Counted from the stretch's first letter, positions 27,746 through 37,719 are shown. The stretch is DNA of 64,000 nt from Sphingomonas gellani (GCF_900110035.1 NZ_FOCF01000010.1:45366-109365), one strand, 5' to 3'. Notes: generated by a model from the letters alone, not told the origin. Made by a program: numbers and translations.

Positions 27746-29206
27746 TTACGCGCCCGTCCCGGTCAGGCGCCGGATCGCGGGAAGCGCGCCGCCATCGGTC
27801 AGCACGCGCAACTGACGCGCGATCACCGCGCGGGCCTCCGCATCCAAATCCGCGCCGATCGCATCGAGCAGCGCGTCCACGCCCCCTGCCGTTGATCGCC
27901 GCGCAGCCGCCAGCCGATCGGCCAGCGGATCATCCACCACGAAGCGGCCGCCGGCATCGTCCGATCCGTCCTGCCAGCGCATCCACGCCGCCACCGCGAG
28001 CGCGAGCGCCTCGATCGGCTGTCCAGCGGCACGGCGGGCGCGGATCGGCTCGATCAATCGCTGCGGCAGCTTCTGCGACCCGTCGCTCGCGATCTGGTGC
28101 GTGCGATGTTCGAGCGCCGCGTTGGCGAATCGCGTCATCAGCGCCGCGCGATAGGCCGCGATGTCGAGACCGGACGGCGGGTCCAGCGTCGCCTGCGCCT
28201 CGTCCCACAGCATCTCCACGAACCGCCGTCCCGCCGGCCGCGCGACGAACTGGTGAACAAAGGCATCGCCGGCCAGCCCGCCCAGATAGGCGATCCCCGA
28301 ATGCGCGCCGTTAAGCAGCCGCAGCTTGGTTGCTTCCCACGGCGCCACGGCCTGCGTCAGCTGTACGCCCAGAGCGGCGAAGTCGGGACGTGCGCCGGCA
28401 AAGCGATCCTCGATCACCCATTGGCTGAACGGCTCCGTCTTGACCATGGCGCGGTCCTCCACGCCGATCCGTTCGGACGAGGCCGCGATGTCGTCGTCCG
28501 TGGTCGCCGGCACGATGCGGTCGACCATGGTGTCGGGGAACGCACCGTGGCGCGCGATCCAGTCGGCCAGCGCGGCATCGTGCGCGCGCGCAATCTCCAC
28601 CACCGACCTGCGCAGCAACGCGCCGTTGTCGCTCAGATTGTCGCAGGAGATGACGGTGAAAGGGGCCAAGTCCGCCGCCCTCCGCGCCGCCAGTCCGGCG
28701 ACCAGGAAACCCGCGGCGGTGCGCGGCGCCGTCAGGTCGGCGAGATCGGCGGCCACATCCGCATCGCCGACCATCAGCCCACCCGATGCGCGGTCCAGCC
28801 GATACCCCTTTTCGGTGATCGTCAGCGTCACGATGCGCGTGTCGGGATGGGCCAGCGCCGCGACCACCGCCGCCGGGTTCTCCGGTGCGACCAGAACCTC
28901 CGCCACCGCGCCGACGACCCGCACGTGCTGGGACGTGCCGTCGCGGACCAGCACCGAATACAGGGCGTCCTGCGGCATCATCTGGTCGCGCACGCCCGCC
29001 GAGCGCAGCGACACGGCGGTGATGCCCCAGCGCAGGTCGCCGTTATTCAGCGCGGCCTCGAACACCGCCGCCCCATGCGCGCGGTGAAACGCGCCGATCC
29101 CCAGATGCACCACGCCGCGCCGGACCGCCGCCCGGTCATAGGCCGGCCGCGCGACCGATGTGGACACCCGCGCCAGCGTCCGCGCCGACAATCGCGGATC
29201 TGTCAC
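27746..29206 (-). CDS. uxuB: Fructuronate reductase (D-mannonate oxidoreductase)
   Basis: A 486-residue member of the long-chain mannitol dehydrogenase family. The N-terminal Rossmann part starts with VVHLGIGAFHRAH. The family catalytic signature KLRLLNGAHS (KxxxxNxxH) lies near residue 295. In a hexuronate operon this is UxuB, the NADH-dependent reduction of D-fructuronate to D-mannonate in the cytoplasm. Mannitol or altronate dehydrogenase are family alternatives, but the adjacent uxaC and manD support UxuB. The GTG start overlaps the uxaC stop by 4 bp, and it is the last gene of a four-gene minus-strand operon. Confidence 0.9.
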   Translation of the reverse strand: MTDPRLSARTLARVSTSVARPAYDRAAVRRGVVHLGIGAFHRAHGAAVFEAALNNGDLRWGITAVSLRSAGVRDQMMPQDALYSVLVRDGTSQHVRVVGAVAEVLVAPENPAAVVAALAHPDTRIVTLTITEKGYRLDRASGGLMVGDADVAADLADLTAPRTAAGFLVAGLAARRAADLAPFTVISCDNLSDNGALLRRSVVEIARAHDAALADWIARHGAFPDTMVDRIVPATTDDDIAASSERIGVEDRAMVKTEPFSQWVIEDRFAGARPDFAALGVQLTQAVAPWEATKLRLLNGAHSGIAYLGGLAGDAFVHQFVARPAGRRFVEMLWDEAQATLDPPSGLDIAAYRAALMTRFANAALEHRTHQIASDGSQKLPQRLIEPIRARRAAGQPIEALALAVAAWMRWQDGSDDAGGRFVVDDPLADRLAAARRSTAGGVDALLDAIGADLDAEARAVIARQLRVLTDGGALPAIRRLTGTGA

Positions 29207-30618
29207 AGCCGATAAGCCTTTTTCACCAGGTCATAGGCCAGCGCCCGCGCCAGCTCATGCGCCTCATCCTCCGGCAGGCGGTGTTCCGCGACCAGCTGGG
29301 CCAGCCAGGCGCAATCCATCCGCCGGGCGACGTCGTGCCGCGCCGGGATCGACAGAAACGCCCGCGTGTCGTCGTTGAACCCGACGGTGTTGTAGAAGCC
29401 GGCCGTTTCCGTGGTGCGCTGGCGAAAGCGGCGCATCCCCTCCGGACTGTCATGGAACCACCATGGCGGGCCGAGGCGCAGCGCCGGCCAATGCCCGGCC
29501 AGCGGCGCCAGCTCACGCGCATAGGTGTCCTCGTCCAGCGTGAACAGGACCAGCGTCAGGCGCGGGTCGTTGCCGTGACGGTCGAGCAACGGCTTCAGCC
29601 CCGCGACGAACTCGCCTGGCAAGGGGATGTCGCCGCCCTTGTCGCGCCCGAACCGCGCCAGCACGGCGGCATTGTGGCTGCGATGCACGGCCGGGTGCAA
29701 CTGCATCACCATGCCGTCCGCGACGCTCATTCCCGCCATTTCGGTCAGCATCTGCGCGCGGAACAGCTCGACATCCGCAGCGTCGGCACCGCCCTGGCGC
29801 ACGCGGGCATAGAGCGCGGCCGCGGCCTGCGGCGGCAGGTCGGCAGTGGTGGCGGACGGGTGGCCATGGTCGGTGGAGGTCGCCCCGGCCGCACGGAACC
29901 GCGCCCGGTGAAAGCGATGCGCCGCCAGATAGCCCGGCCAGCTGGTCGCATCCTCCCCCGCCATCGCGCAGAAGCGATGGAGATTGTCGGCGAAACCGGG
30001 CGTGTCGGGGTCCACCACCGGGTCGGGGCGATAGGCGGTGATGACCCTCCCGCCCCAACCGCTGTCCCGGATCGCGCGATGGTGATCGAGCGGGTCGAGC
30101 GGGCTTTCGGTGGTCGCGATCACCTCGATCCCGAACCGCTCGAACAGGGCGCGCGGGCGGAACGCATCGGTGGCCAGCGCCGCGTCGATCGTGTCGTAAT
30201 AGCGGTCGGCCGTGCCACTCTCCAGCACCACGTCCAGCCCGAACACCTCCGCGAATACCCAGTCCAGCCACAGGCGCGACGGCGTGCCGCGGAACAGGTG
30301 GTAATGATCCGCGAATAGCCGCCAGATCGCGCGCGGGTCGCTCTCCGTCGCGCTGCCGTCCACGGTCGGCACGCCCAGCCGGTCCAGCGCCACGCCCTGT
30401 GAATAAAGCATGCGGAACACGTAATGGTCGGGCACGATCAACAGGCTGGCGGGATCGGTGAAGCGAGCGTTGCCGGCGAACCAGGCCGGGTCGGTGTGCC
30501 CGTGCGGGCTGATGATCGGCAAGTCGCGGACCTGCGCATACAGCGCGCGCGCGACGCCCCGCGTCTTCGGGTCGGCCGGGAACAGCCGGTCGGGATGAAG
30601 CAACAACGGCCGGGTCAT
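29203..30618 (-). CDS. uxaC: Glucuronate isomerase
   Basis: A 471-residue UxaC, the usual length for the family. The start at 30618 overlaps the transporter stop (ATGA). Recognisable segments are ISPHGHTDPAWF near residue 40, with the metal-binding HxH, and the conserved VGFNDDTRAFLSIPARHD near the end. The enzyme isomerises D-glucuronate to D-fructuronate (and galacturonate to tagaturonate). It feeds UxuB and ManD, encoded beside it. All genes of the operon are packed without gaps. Confidence 0.95.
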   Translation of the reverse strand: MTRPLLLHPDRLFPADPKTRGVARALYAQVRDLPIISPHGHTDPAWFAGNARFTDPASLLIVPDHYVFRMLYSQGVALDRLGVPTVDGSATESDPRAIWRLFADHYHLFRGTPSRLWLDWVFAEVFGLDVVLESGTADRYYDTIDAALATDAFRPRALFERFGIEVIATTESPLDPLDHHRAIRDSGWGGRVITAYRPDPVVDPDTPGFADNLHRFCAMAGEDATSWPGYLAAHRFHRARFRAAGATSTDHGHPSATTADLPPQAAAALYARVRQGGADAADVELFRAQMLTEMAGMSVADGMVMQLHPAVHRSHNAAVLARFGRDKGGDIPLPGEFVAGLKPLLDRHGNDPRLTLVLFTLDEDTYARELAPLAGHWPALRLGPPWWFHDSPEGMRRFRQRTTETAGFYNTVGFNDDTRAFLSIPARHDVARRMDCAWLAQLVAEHRLPEDEAHELARALAYDLVKKAYRL

Positions 30619-31925
30619 AACGTCACGTTCCGATAACGGGGATTGATCGCGTGAAACACCGCCAGCGCCACCAGATAGGCGACCCCGCACGCGATAAAGA
30701 ACGGGCCATAGCTGCCCACCCTGTCAAGCAGCAGCCCCAGCGATTTCGACGCAAGAAAGCCGCCCACCGCGCCGGCGAACCCGCCCAGCCCGATCAGTGT
30801 GCCCTGGCCGAAGCGCGGGAACTGGTCGCCGGGCAGCGCGAACAGGTTGGTCGAGAACCCCTGATGCGCGGCACAGGCCAGCCCAATCGCGGCCACCGCC
30901 CACCAGATGTTGCCCGCGTCGGCGGCGAACATCACCGGCAGCGCGAACAGGGCGCACACGAACATCGCCTGCTTGCGCGCCCGTCCCGCCGCGACCCCAC
31001 GCTTCAGCAGGTGCGACGAATACCATCCGCCCGCGATCGCGCCCAGGTCGGCGAGGATGTAGATCACCACCAGCGGCGGTCCGAAGCTCTTCAGGTCGTA
31101 TCCGTAGCGGCTGTGAAAGAAATCCGGCAGCCAGAACAGGAACGTCCACCACACCGGGTCGATCAGGAACCGGCCCGCCATATAGGCCCATGCCTCCCGG
31201 TGGCGCAGGACCCGCAGGAACCCGGCGCGCCCCGTGTCGAGCGCAGGCTCCGCATCGATCCAGCCGCGTTCTTCGGCGGTGATGCGCGGGTGATCGGCCG
31301 GCCTGTGATACAGCCGCCACCACGCCGCCAGCCAGACCAGGTTGAACAGGCCGGTGACGATAAACGCCCACCGCCAGTCGAGCAGCAGCCCGGCGACCAG
31401 GAACGAGATCAGCAGCGGCGTCACCACCGCACCGACATTGGCGCCGGCGTTGAAGATGCCGATCGCCAGCGCGCGTTCCTTGCGGGGGAACCATTGCGAC
31501 GCCGCGGCCAGCGCGGACGGATAGGTACCCGCCTCTCCGAAGGCCAGGGGGATGCGCGCGATCACGAAGCCGGTGGTGGACGTCACCAGCGTTTGGGCGA
31601 AATGGCCCAGCGTCCAGCTGCCCATCGCCAGCATGTAACCCGCCTTGGGCCCGATCCGGTCGATCAGCCAGCCGAACAGCAGGAACCCGATGCCGTAGCA
31701 GATCTGGAAGTAACCGGTGATGTCGCCATAGCCGATGTTGGTCCAGCCGTAGAGCACCTCCAGCTGCGGCTTCAGCACCCCCAGCACCAGCCGGTCGATA
31801 TAGCTGAGCACCACCGCCGCGAACAGCAACGCGCAGATCAGCCAGCGCACCCGCCCGCGCGGCTTGGGCACGGCATGGGCGACCGTTTCCGGCGCCTCGC
31901 GGGCGGTGGCGGACAGGTCGCTCAC
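30615..31925 (-). CDS. MFS hexuronate transporter (ExuT-like)
   Basis: A 436-residue major-facilitator protein with about twelve transmembrane helices. It shows the ACS-family pattern SYIDRLVLGVLKPQL in helix 1, GWLIDRIGPKAGY between helices 2 and 3, and GEAGTYPSALAAASQWFPRKERA in the helix 4-5 region, typical of ExuT-type anion:cation symporters. The start is a GTG at 31925, one base after the manD stop. Its place between uxaC and manD points to import of glucuronate or aldouronates across the inner membrane. Confidence 0.88.
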   Translation of the reverse strand: MSDLSATAREAPETVAHAVPKPRGRVRWLICALLFAAVVLSYIDRLVLGVLKPQLEVLYGWTNIGYGDITGYFQICYGIGFLLFGWLIDRIGPKAGYMLAMGSWTLGHFAQTLVTSTTGFVIARIPLAFGEAGTYPSALAAASQWFPRKERALAIGIFNAGANVGAVVTPLLISFLVAGLLLDWRWAFIVTGLFNLVWLAAWWRLYHRPADHPRITAEERGWIDAEPALDTGRAGFLRVLRHREAWAYMAGRFLIDPVWWTFLFWLPDFFHSRYGYDLKSFGPPLVVIYILADLGAIAGGWYSSHLLKRGVAAGRARKQAMFVCALFALPVMFAADAGNIWWAVAAIGLACAAHQGFSTNLFALPGDQFPRFGQGTLIGLGGFAGAVGGFLASKSLGLLLDRVGSYGPFFIACGVAYLVALAVFHAINPRYRNVTL

Positions 31926-31926
31926 C

Positions 31927-33138
31927 TCACCAGCTCCACAGCGTGCCGTCCTCCAGCCGGTTCACCGGCAGGAACGCGCGGCTGTATTCGTGGCGCGCCG
32001 CCCGATCCTCGTCGATGTCGACGCCCAGCCCCGGCGCGTCGCCCGGATGCATCATGCCGTCCGCGAAAGAATAGGCATGGGGGAACACGGCGTCCGTTTC
32101 GTCGGTGTGGCGCATATATTCCTGGATGCCGAAATTGGGCACCGACAGGTCGAAATGCAGCGCCGCGGCCATCGCCACCGGCGACAGGTCGGTCGCGCCG
32201 TGGCAGCCGGTGCGGACCTGATACAGGTCGGCCAGCGCGGCGATCCGGCGCAGGTGCGTGATGCCGCCGGCATGGACCACCGTGGCGCGGATATAATCGA
32301 TCAGCTGGTTCTGGATCAGGTCCTTGGCGTCCCAGATCGAGCTGAACACCTCACCCACCGCCAGCGGGGCGGTGGTGTGCTGGCGGATCAGGCGAAACGC
32401 CTCCTGGTTCTCGGCGGGCGTCGCATCCTCCAGCCAGAACGGCCGGTAGGGCTCCAGGTCGCGGCCCAGCCGGCCGGCCTCGATCGGGGTCAGCCGGTGG
32501 TGGATGTCGTGCAACAGGTGCACGTCCCACCCCAGCGCCTCACGCGCCGTGCGGAACAGCTCCGGCACGACGCGCAGGTATTTCGACGTCGACCAGACGT
32601 TTTCGGTGGGCAGATCGGCATCGGCCGGCTCGTAGAAATAACGGTCCTTGGACACGCCATAGGTCGATGCCATGCCAGGCACGCCGCATTGCAGGCGGAT
32701 CGCCTTGTACCCCTGCGCCTGATAGTCCTTCGCCGCGGCGATCGTGTCGTCGATGGTGGCGCCGTTGGCATGGCCATAGACCATCACGCCTTCGCGGCTC
32801 GCCCCGCCGAGCAGCTGGTACACCGGCAGTCCCGCCAGCTTGCCCTTGATATCCCACAGCGCCATGTCGACCGCCGCGATCGCGGTCATGGTCACCGGCC
32901 CGCGCCGCCAATAGGCGCCCTTGTAGAGGTACTGCCACACATCCTCGATCCGGTGCGCGTCGCGCCCGATCAGGCAGGGGATGACATGCTCCGACAGGTA
33001 GCTCGCCACCGCCAGTTCGCGGCCGTTCAGCGTCGCGTCGCCGACACCCGTGGTGCCGTCGTCGCACTCGATCTTCAGCGTGACGAAATTGCGCCCAGGG
33101 CAGGTGACGATGACGCGGGCACGGGTGATCTTGGGCAT
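31927..33138 (-). CDS. manD: D-mannonate dehydratase, enolase superfamily
   Basis: A 403-residue ManD-type dehydratase of the enolase superfamily. Metal and catalytic residues are visible in order: the Asp and His of HDIHHR, the Glu of FWLEDATP, the Glu of VGEVF and the His of TGCHGATD. Upstream, the mixed capping domain carries GNxRGP-like [16 protein letters not shown]. It dehydrates D-mannonate to 2-keto-3-deoxy-D-gluconate, replacing the unrelated UxuA. It is the first gene of the hexuronate operon. The later steps (kdgK, kdgA) are not in the window. A close paralogue, RspA, is the main alternative name. Confidence 0.92.
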   Translation of the reverse strand: MPKITRARVIVTCPGRNFVTLKIECDDGTTGVGDATLNGRELAVASYLSEHVIPCLIGRDAHRIEDVWQYLYKGAYWRRGPVTMTAIAAVDMALWDIKGKLAGLPVYQLLGGASREGVMVYGHANGATIDDTIAAAKDYQAQGYKAIRLQCGVPGMASTYGVSKDRYFYEPADADLPTENVWSTSKYLRVVPELFRTAREALGWDVHLLHDIHHRLTPIEAGRLGRDLEPYRPFWLEDATPAENQEAFRLIRQHTTAPLAVGEVFSSIWDAKDLIQNQLIDYIRATVVHAGGITHLRRIAALADLYQVRTGCHGATDLSPVAMAAALHFDLSVPNFGIQEYMRHTDETDAVFPHAYSFADGMMHPGDAPGLGVDIDEDRAARHEYSRAFLPVNRLEDGTLWSW

Positions 33139-33669
33139 GGTGATCCTCAGGCGCTAACAGGAACAAGGGTTCGGGTGCCGCAGCGGGCGGAGCCGGTCGG
33201 GATGGCGGGCGGGCGGCGATATGCCACCTGTGCCATGTCGCGGTTGCAGGGTCGGCATGCGGCCGGCCCCGGCGTGATGCGTTCGCTTCGCGGCGATCCG
33301 GCGCTGGTCGCGGTTGCAGCCCGGCGATCGGACGGGCGCACGATCCGCGCCGATTCCCACCGCCCCGTCAGGCCACAGGCGCGCCGATCGCCCCGCGCCG
33401 TCCGGTCGCGGGCACTCCGGCCGACCGGGGCCGAACGGTCCGCATTCGGGACGGAAGGTGGGCGCGCCGCAGGACGCAGCGACACGCCGACGCTTCGGCG
33501 AAGCAGATCGCCACGCGCGATCGGGGCTGCTGCCATGGGTGGACCTACTCTCTCCGTTGGCCGTCTTGCTGCGGCTTGTTATCCAGCGTGATAACGGTAA
33601 CATGAGGGACGGCCGGCCGGACTGTCAATGCCGCACGACACGGACCGGCGGGTGATAAAGAGGGGAGCG
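33139..33669. other. 531-bp divergent promoter region of manD and aguA
   Basis: No gene is supported here. Several frames stay open on both strands, but their translations are Arg/Ala/Pro-rich low-information sequence. The only clear element is the operator cluster at 33578-33602. The long leader before manD (about 440 bp from the operator) could hold a further promoter, which I cannot see. Confidence 0.5.
33578..33602. promoter_or_regulatory. LacI-type operator cluster upstream of GH67
   Basis: TGATAACGGTAACA at 33589-33602 keeps five of seven pairs of the operator palindrome seen at 20092. It overlaps a second inverted repeat, GTTATC-N6-GATAAC, at 33578-33595. The cluster is 67 bp before the GH67 start. 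Confidence 0.6.
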
Positions 33670-35775
33670 ATGCCGATGGCGTCCAGGATGATACGCGTGA
33701 TGGCCACCGCCTTGGCAGGACTGGCGATGGTGGCGGCCGCGACGGGTCCCGCATTTGCCGAGGACGGCTATCGCCTGTGGCTGCGGCAACAGGCGCCTGT
33801 GCCCGCCCCCGATCGCATTGCCGTCACCGCCCCGTCCCCCAAGCTGGCGCTTGCCCGCGCAGAACTGGCCCGCGCGCTGCCGGCCACGGTCGCTTCCGTT
33901 ACGCTGGCCCGGTCGGACGATCCGCGCGTCGTCCATCTTCGCCTGCCGACCCGATCATTGGGGGACGAAGGGTATCTGGTCCGCACCGTCACGCTGGACG
34001 GTGCCGCCACGATCCTTGTCACCGGGCACAGCGACCGCGCCATTCTGTACGGCAGTTTCGCCCTGTTGCGGCATCTGGCGACCGGTGGGGCGGCAAGCGG
34101 CATCGCCCTGTCCTCGACCCCCCGCGTCAAGCTGCGCGTCCTGGACCATTGGGACAATCTGGATGGCAGCGTGGAGCGCGGCTATGCCGGCGCGTCCTTG
34201 TGGGATTGGTGGACGCTGCCCGATTTTCGCGACCCGCGCTACACCGACTATGCGCGCGCCAATGCGTCCATCGGCATCAACGGCACCGTCCTGAACAACG
34301 TCAACGCCAAGGCGGACAGCCTGACCGCCCCATACATCGCCAAGGCGGCGACACTGGCGGACGTGTTCCGGCCATGGGGGATCAAGGTCTATCTGTCCGC
34401 TCGCTTTTCCGCGCCGATCGAGCTGGGCGGGCTGAAGACAGCGGACCCCCGCGACCCGGCGGTCGCCGCCTGGTGGCGGAGCAAGGCCGACGAGATCTAC
34501 CGCGCCATTCCGGATTTCGGCGGTTTCCTGGTGAAGGCGAACAGCGAGGGGCAGCCGGGCCCCCGCGATTACAACGCCACCCATGCCGATGGCGCCAACA
34601 TGCTGGCCCGCGCGGTCGCGCCGCATGGCGGCGTGGTGATGTGGCGCGCCTTTGTGTACGCCGACACCGATCCCGAGGATCGCGCCAAACAGGCCTATAC
34701 CGAATTTAGGCCGCTGGACGGCAGCTTCGACGACAACGTCCTGGTGCAGGTCAAGAACGGGCCGATCGATTTCCAGCCGCGTGAGCCGTTCCACCCGCTG
34801 TTCGGCGCGATGCCCAAGACACCGTTGATGCCGGAATTCCAGATCACCAGGGAATATCTCGGCTTCGCCACGCACCTCGCCTATCTCGGCCCCTTGTTCA
34901 CCGAGGTGCTGGACGCGCAGACGGGGCGCAGGCCCGACCAGACGGTGGCCGACGTGATCGACGGCCGCGCCGACCACCACGCGCTGTCCGGCATGGCCGG
35001 TGTCGCCAATATCGGTCGCGATCGCGACTGGTCGGGATCGACCTTCAATCAGGCGAACTGGTACGCCTTTGGCCGGCTGGCATGGGACCCGGGCCTGTCC
35101 GCCAGGGACATCGCGCGCGAATGGGCGCTGCAGACGTTCGATGCCCGCGCCGCCGACACGGTGGTGGCGATGATGATGCCCTCGCGCGAGGCGGTGGTGG
35201 ACTATACCGGTCCGCTCGGCCTGGCGCATCTGATGGGCACCAGCGCGCATTACGGCCCCGCCCCCTGGGTCAGCGACCTGCAACGGCCCGAATGGAACCC
35301 GGTCTATTACCACCGTGCCGACCGTCAGGGCATCGGGTTCGACCGCACCGCATCGGGCAGCGATGCGATCGCGCAATATGCCCCGTCGCTCGCCCGTCGC
35401 TATGCCGACCCCCAAACCACGCCGCTGGATGAGCTGCTGTGGTTCCACCACCTTCCCTGGACCTATGCGCTGTCCACCGGGCGGACGCTGTGGGACGAGA
35501 TGGTGCACCGCTACGATGCCGGTGTCGCCGCCGTCGCCGTCATGGCGCGCGAATGGGACACGCTGAAGCCGGTGGTGGATGCCGAACGCTGGCAGAAGAC
35601 GGCGACATTCCTCCAGATTCAGCAGCGGGAAGCGCAATGGTGGCGGGATGCCAGCCTCGCCTATTGGATGTCGATCAACGGCCTGCCCCTGCCCGTCGGC
35701 GTGACGCCCCCCGCGCAAGACCTGGCATGGTTCCAGGCCCGTCACGTCCCGTACGCGCCCGGCAATCCAGGTTAA
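33670..35775 (+). CDS. aguA: GH67 alpha-glucuronidase
   Basis: A 701-residue GH67 enzyme. The ATG at 33670 has AGAGGGGAG just upstream and opens a signal peptide (VMATALAGLAMVAAATGPAFA). Family signatures include LDHWDNLDGSVERGYAG near residue 155, FLVKANSEGQPGP with the probable acid Glu, and the base region VQVKNGPIDFQPREPF followed by MPEFQITREYLG. GH67 enzymes take 4-O-methylglucuronic acid from the non-reducing end of aldouronic acids. An exported GH67 suggests action in the periplasm on imported oligosaccharides. It is divergent from manD and followed directly by an IS110 remnant. Confidence 0.95.
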   Translation: MPMASRMIRVMATALAGLAMVAAATGPAFAEDGYRLWLRQQAPVPAPDRIAVTAPSPKLALARAELARALPATVASVTLARSDDPRVVHLRLPTRSLGDEGYLVRTVTLDGAATILVTGHSDRAILYGSFALLRHLATGGAASGIALSSTPRVKLRVLDHWDNLDGSVERGYAGASLWDWWTLPDFRDPRYTDYARANASIGINGTVLNNVNAKADSLTAPYIAKAATLADVFRPWGIKVYLSARFSAPIELGGLKTADPRDPAVAAWWRSKADEIYRAIPDFGGFLVKANSEGQPGPRDYNATHADGANMLARAVAPHGGVVMWRAFVYADTDPEDRAKQAYTEFRPLDGSFDDNVLVQVKNGPIDFQPREPFHPLFGAMPKTPLMPEFQITREYLGFATHLAYLGPLFTEVLDAQTGRRPDQTVADVIDGRADHHALSGMAGVANIGRDRDWSGSTFNQANWYAFGRLAWDPGLSARDIAREWALQTFDARAADTVVAMMMPSREAVVDYTGPLGLAHLMGTSAHYGPAPWVSDLQRPEWNPVYYHRADRQGIGFDRTASGSDAIAQYAPSLARRYADPQTTPLDELLWFHHLPWTYALSTGRTLWDEMVHRYDAGVAAVAVMAREWDTLKPVVDAERWQKTATFLQIQQREAQWWRDASLAYWMSINGLPLPVGVTPPAQDLAWFQARHVPYAPGNPG

Positions 35776-35999
35776 CATGTCTGGGCAGTCAACCCCGTCC
35801 CGGATGGGGTTGCGAGCGCAGGGCGTGAACCTCGGAAAGCGCGACTTCATTGGAGCGCTACGCGTCAAACGGTAGTCCGCCCAACGGCAAGCCTCGTGGG
35901 GGAACGGCCGCGACGACCCAGTTACGTTGGGGTGGACGCCCCCTGACGGCATCGATGTGCCAGAGTGGAGGTGTTGAAGCACCACTGCAGGAGGCGTCC
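35776..35999 (+). other. Non-coding leader of the second IS110 element
   Basis: The 224 bp between the GH67 stop and the transposase start hold no gene. A 7-bp stem (CAACCCC/GGGGTTG, 35790-35812) and further complementary G/C blocks near 35930-35945 suggest structured RNA. That fits the non-coding end of an IS110 element, but I could not find its exact left border or inverted repeats. Confidence 0.4.
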
Positions 36000-37025
36000 G
36001 TGGAAGAGGTTAGCACAGTCGGTATCGATCTGGCCAAGTCGGTTTTCCAGGTTCACGGCGCAGATGCGAGCGGAGCGGTCGTGTTCCGTAAGAAATTGCG
36101 GCGGGACCAGGTCCTGGCGTTCTTCTCGACGTTACCGCGATGCGTGGTGGCGATGGAGGCATGTGCGAGCGCTCATCATTGGGCTCGCGAGATCGCCGCG
36201 TTTGGGCATGACACGAAGCTGATCCCACCGGCGTACGTGAAGCCGTTCGTCAAACGGCAGAAGAACGACATGGCTGATGCGGAGGCGATCTGCGAGGCAG
36301 CACAGCGCCCGACGATGCGCTTTGTCCAAGGCAAGAGCGCGGAGGCGCAGGCATCGGCGGTGGTGTTCCGGACCCGCGACCTGCTCGTGCGTCAACGTAC
36401 CCAACTGATCAACGCCCTGCGCGGCCACCTCACCGAGTTCGGCTACACCGTGCGTCAGGGGGTCGGGCACGTCGGCAAGCTCATCGAGATGGTCAGCGAC
36501 CCCACCTCCGACATCCCGGCTCAAGCGCGACCCGTGCTGGTCGTGATCGCGCAAGGGCTGGAAGCGCTGCAGGCGCAGATCGCCCTGCTCGACCGCGAGA
36601 TTGCGAGGCGTGCGAAAGCTGACCCCGTGGCGAAGCGGTTGATGACGATCCCTGGCGTCGGACCGGTGATCGCGACCGCGCTGGTGGCGCTGGCGCCCGC
36701 TGCCAGCACCTTCCGTCGTGGGCGCGACTTTGCCGCCTGGCTCGGTCTCGTGCCGCGGCAGCACTCCAGCGGCGGTTAAGAGCGGCTCGGGCGAACAACG
36801 AAGATGGGCGAGCGTAGCTTGCGACGGCTGCTGATCATCGGCGCGAGTTCGGTGACGAAGGTTGCGGCGCGCAATCCGGACAAAGCCGGCGCATGGTTAG
36901 CCGGCATGCTGGCTCGCAAGCCGCGCATGCTGATCACCGTCGCGCTCGCGAACAAAATGGCGAGGACTGTCTGGGCGCTGATGGCGCACGGCGGATCGTA
37001 CAGAGCTCCGGCCGCAGCGGCATAG
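36000..37025 (+). pseudogene. IS110-family transposase with one nonsense codon
   Basis: The reading frame encodes a full-length ~341-residue IS110 transposase starting at GTG 36000 (AGGAGG upstream; VEEVSTVGIDLAKSVFQVHG). It is broken by TAA at 36777-36779, inside the conserved block that reads GGKERLGR in the intact copy at 17653. Here it reads GG-stop-ERLGR and the same frame continues to 37025. One A-to-T change (AAA to TAA) explains this. All upstream acidic motifs (GIDLAK, AMEACA, ADAEAICEA) remain. The protein made would lack the end of the C-terminal domain, so the element is probably inactive. Its sequence differs clearly from the first copy, so it is a different IS110 element. Confidence 0.9.
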
Positions 37026-37111
37026 CCGCCAAGGCTTGAGGCGTCGCCGCCGCGCACTACGCGCGGCTGGCCATCGACCGTCCTCCTGTTCTTCCATCGC
37101 GCGATTGTCGG

Positions 37112-37719
37112 TCATGGATAGGTCTTTCTACGCGAGCGGACGACCTCCCACATCAGACGGGGGTCGAAGGTCTTGGCGCTGATGATGGTCAGGATCACCA
37201 CGGCTGTGAACGGCGACGCCGCAGGTTCGGCGCGGCCGTAGATCAGCGAGTTGTAGTGCATGACGGGCACGAAGCAGCCGATGACGAACGGGTCGACTGA
37301 CCGCCGGCAAGTTCGTTGTCGGGTGCGATACGCCGCCAGACCTCCGCCTTGTCGAGCGTCGCGCGGACGAACATCGAGAGCGTGCCGGCGAGTATGTAGC
37401 AGATTGCCCCCGGCCCCAGGCTGACGTTGATTGCGGCGGCGAGGCGAAAGTAAGCGACCGCCAGCCCGAGTATGTAGACGTCGGGCATCGCCCAGGTCTC
37501 GAGGTCGGTCGCCCAGCGGAAGGCGCGGCCGAGCCAGGGTCGCCGATGGCCACGCCGCACCTCGAACAGCACGGCGGTGAGCAGCCCGAAGCGGATCAGC
37601 GGAAAGGCGACGGCGAACAGAAACACCGCGAGCGCAAGGAACGGCCAACCGTCCTTCAGCATGGCGGTGGCGGCCGACGCCACCACGCTGTGGCGAGAGA
37701 TGCCCAGCGCCCGGGTAGT
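37112..37719 (-). pseudogene. Truncated, rearranged PqiA-like membrane protein
   Basis: Fragments of a paraquat-inducible protein A-type inner-membrane protein. One frame reads PDVYILGLAVAYFRLAA and PGAICYILAGTLSMFVRATL with the end of the first PqiA domain (DKAEVWRRIAPD). A different frame then gives the end of the second domain (FTAVVILTIISAKTFDPRLMWE). The segment between the two is missing, so there is an internal deletion with a frame change. The N-terminus ends at the transposon border near 37719. The gene is dead. Confidence 0.7.

Noticed and set aside
33147..33655. Several overlapping open frames in the manD-aguA gap
   Set aside because: Translations on both strands are low-complexity Arg/Ala/Pro/Ser sequence with no start context. 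The operator cluster and divergent promoters explain the region better.
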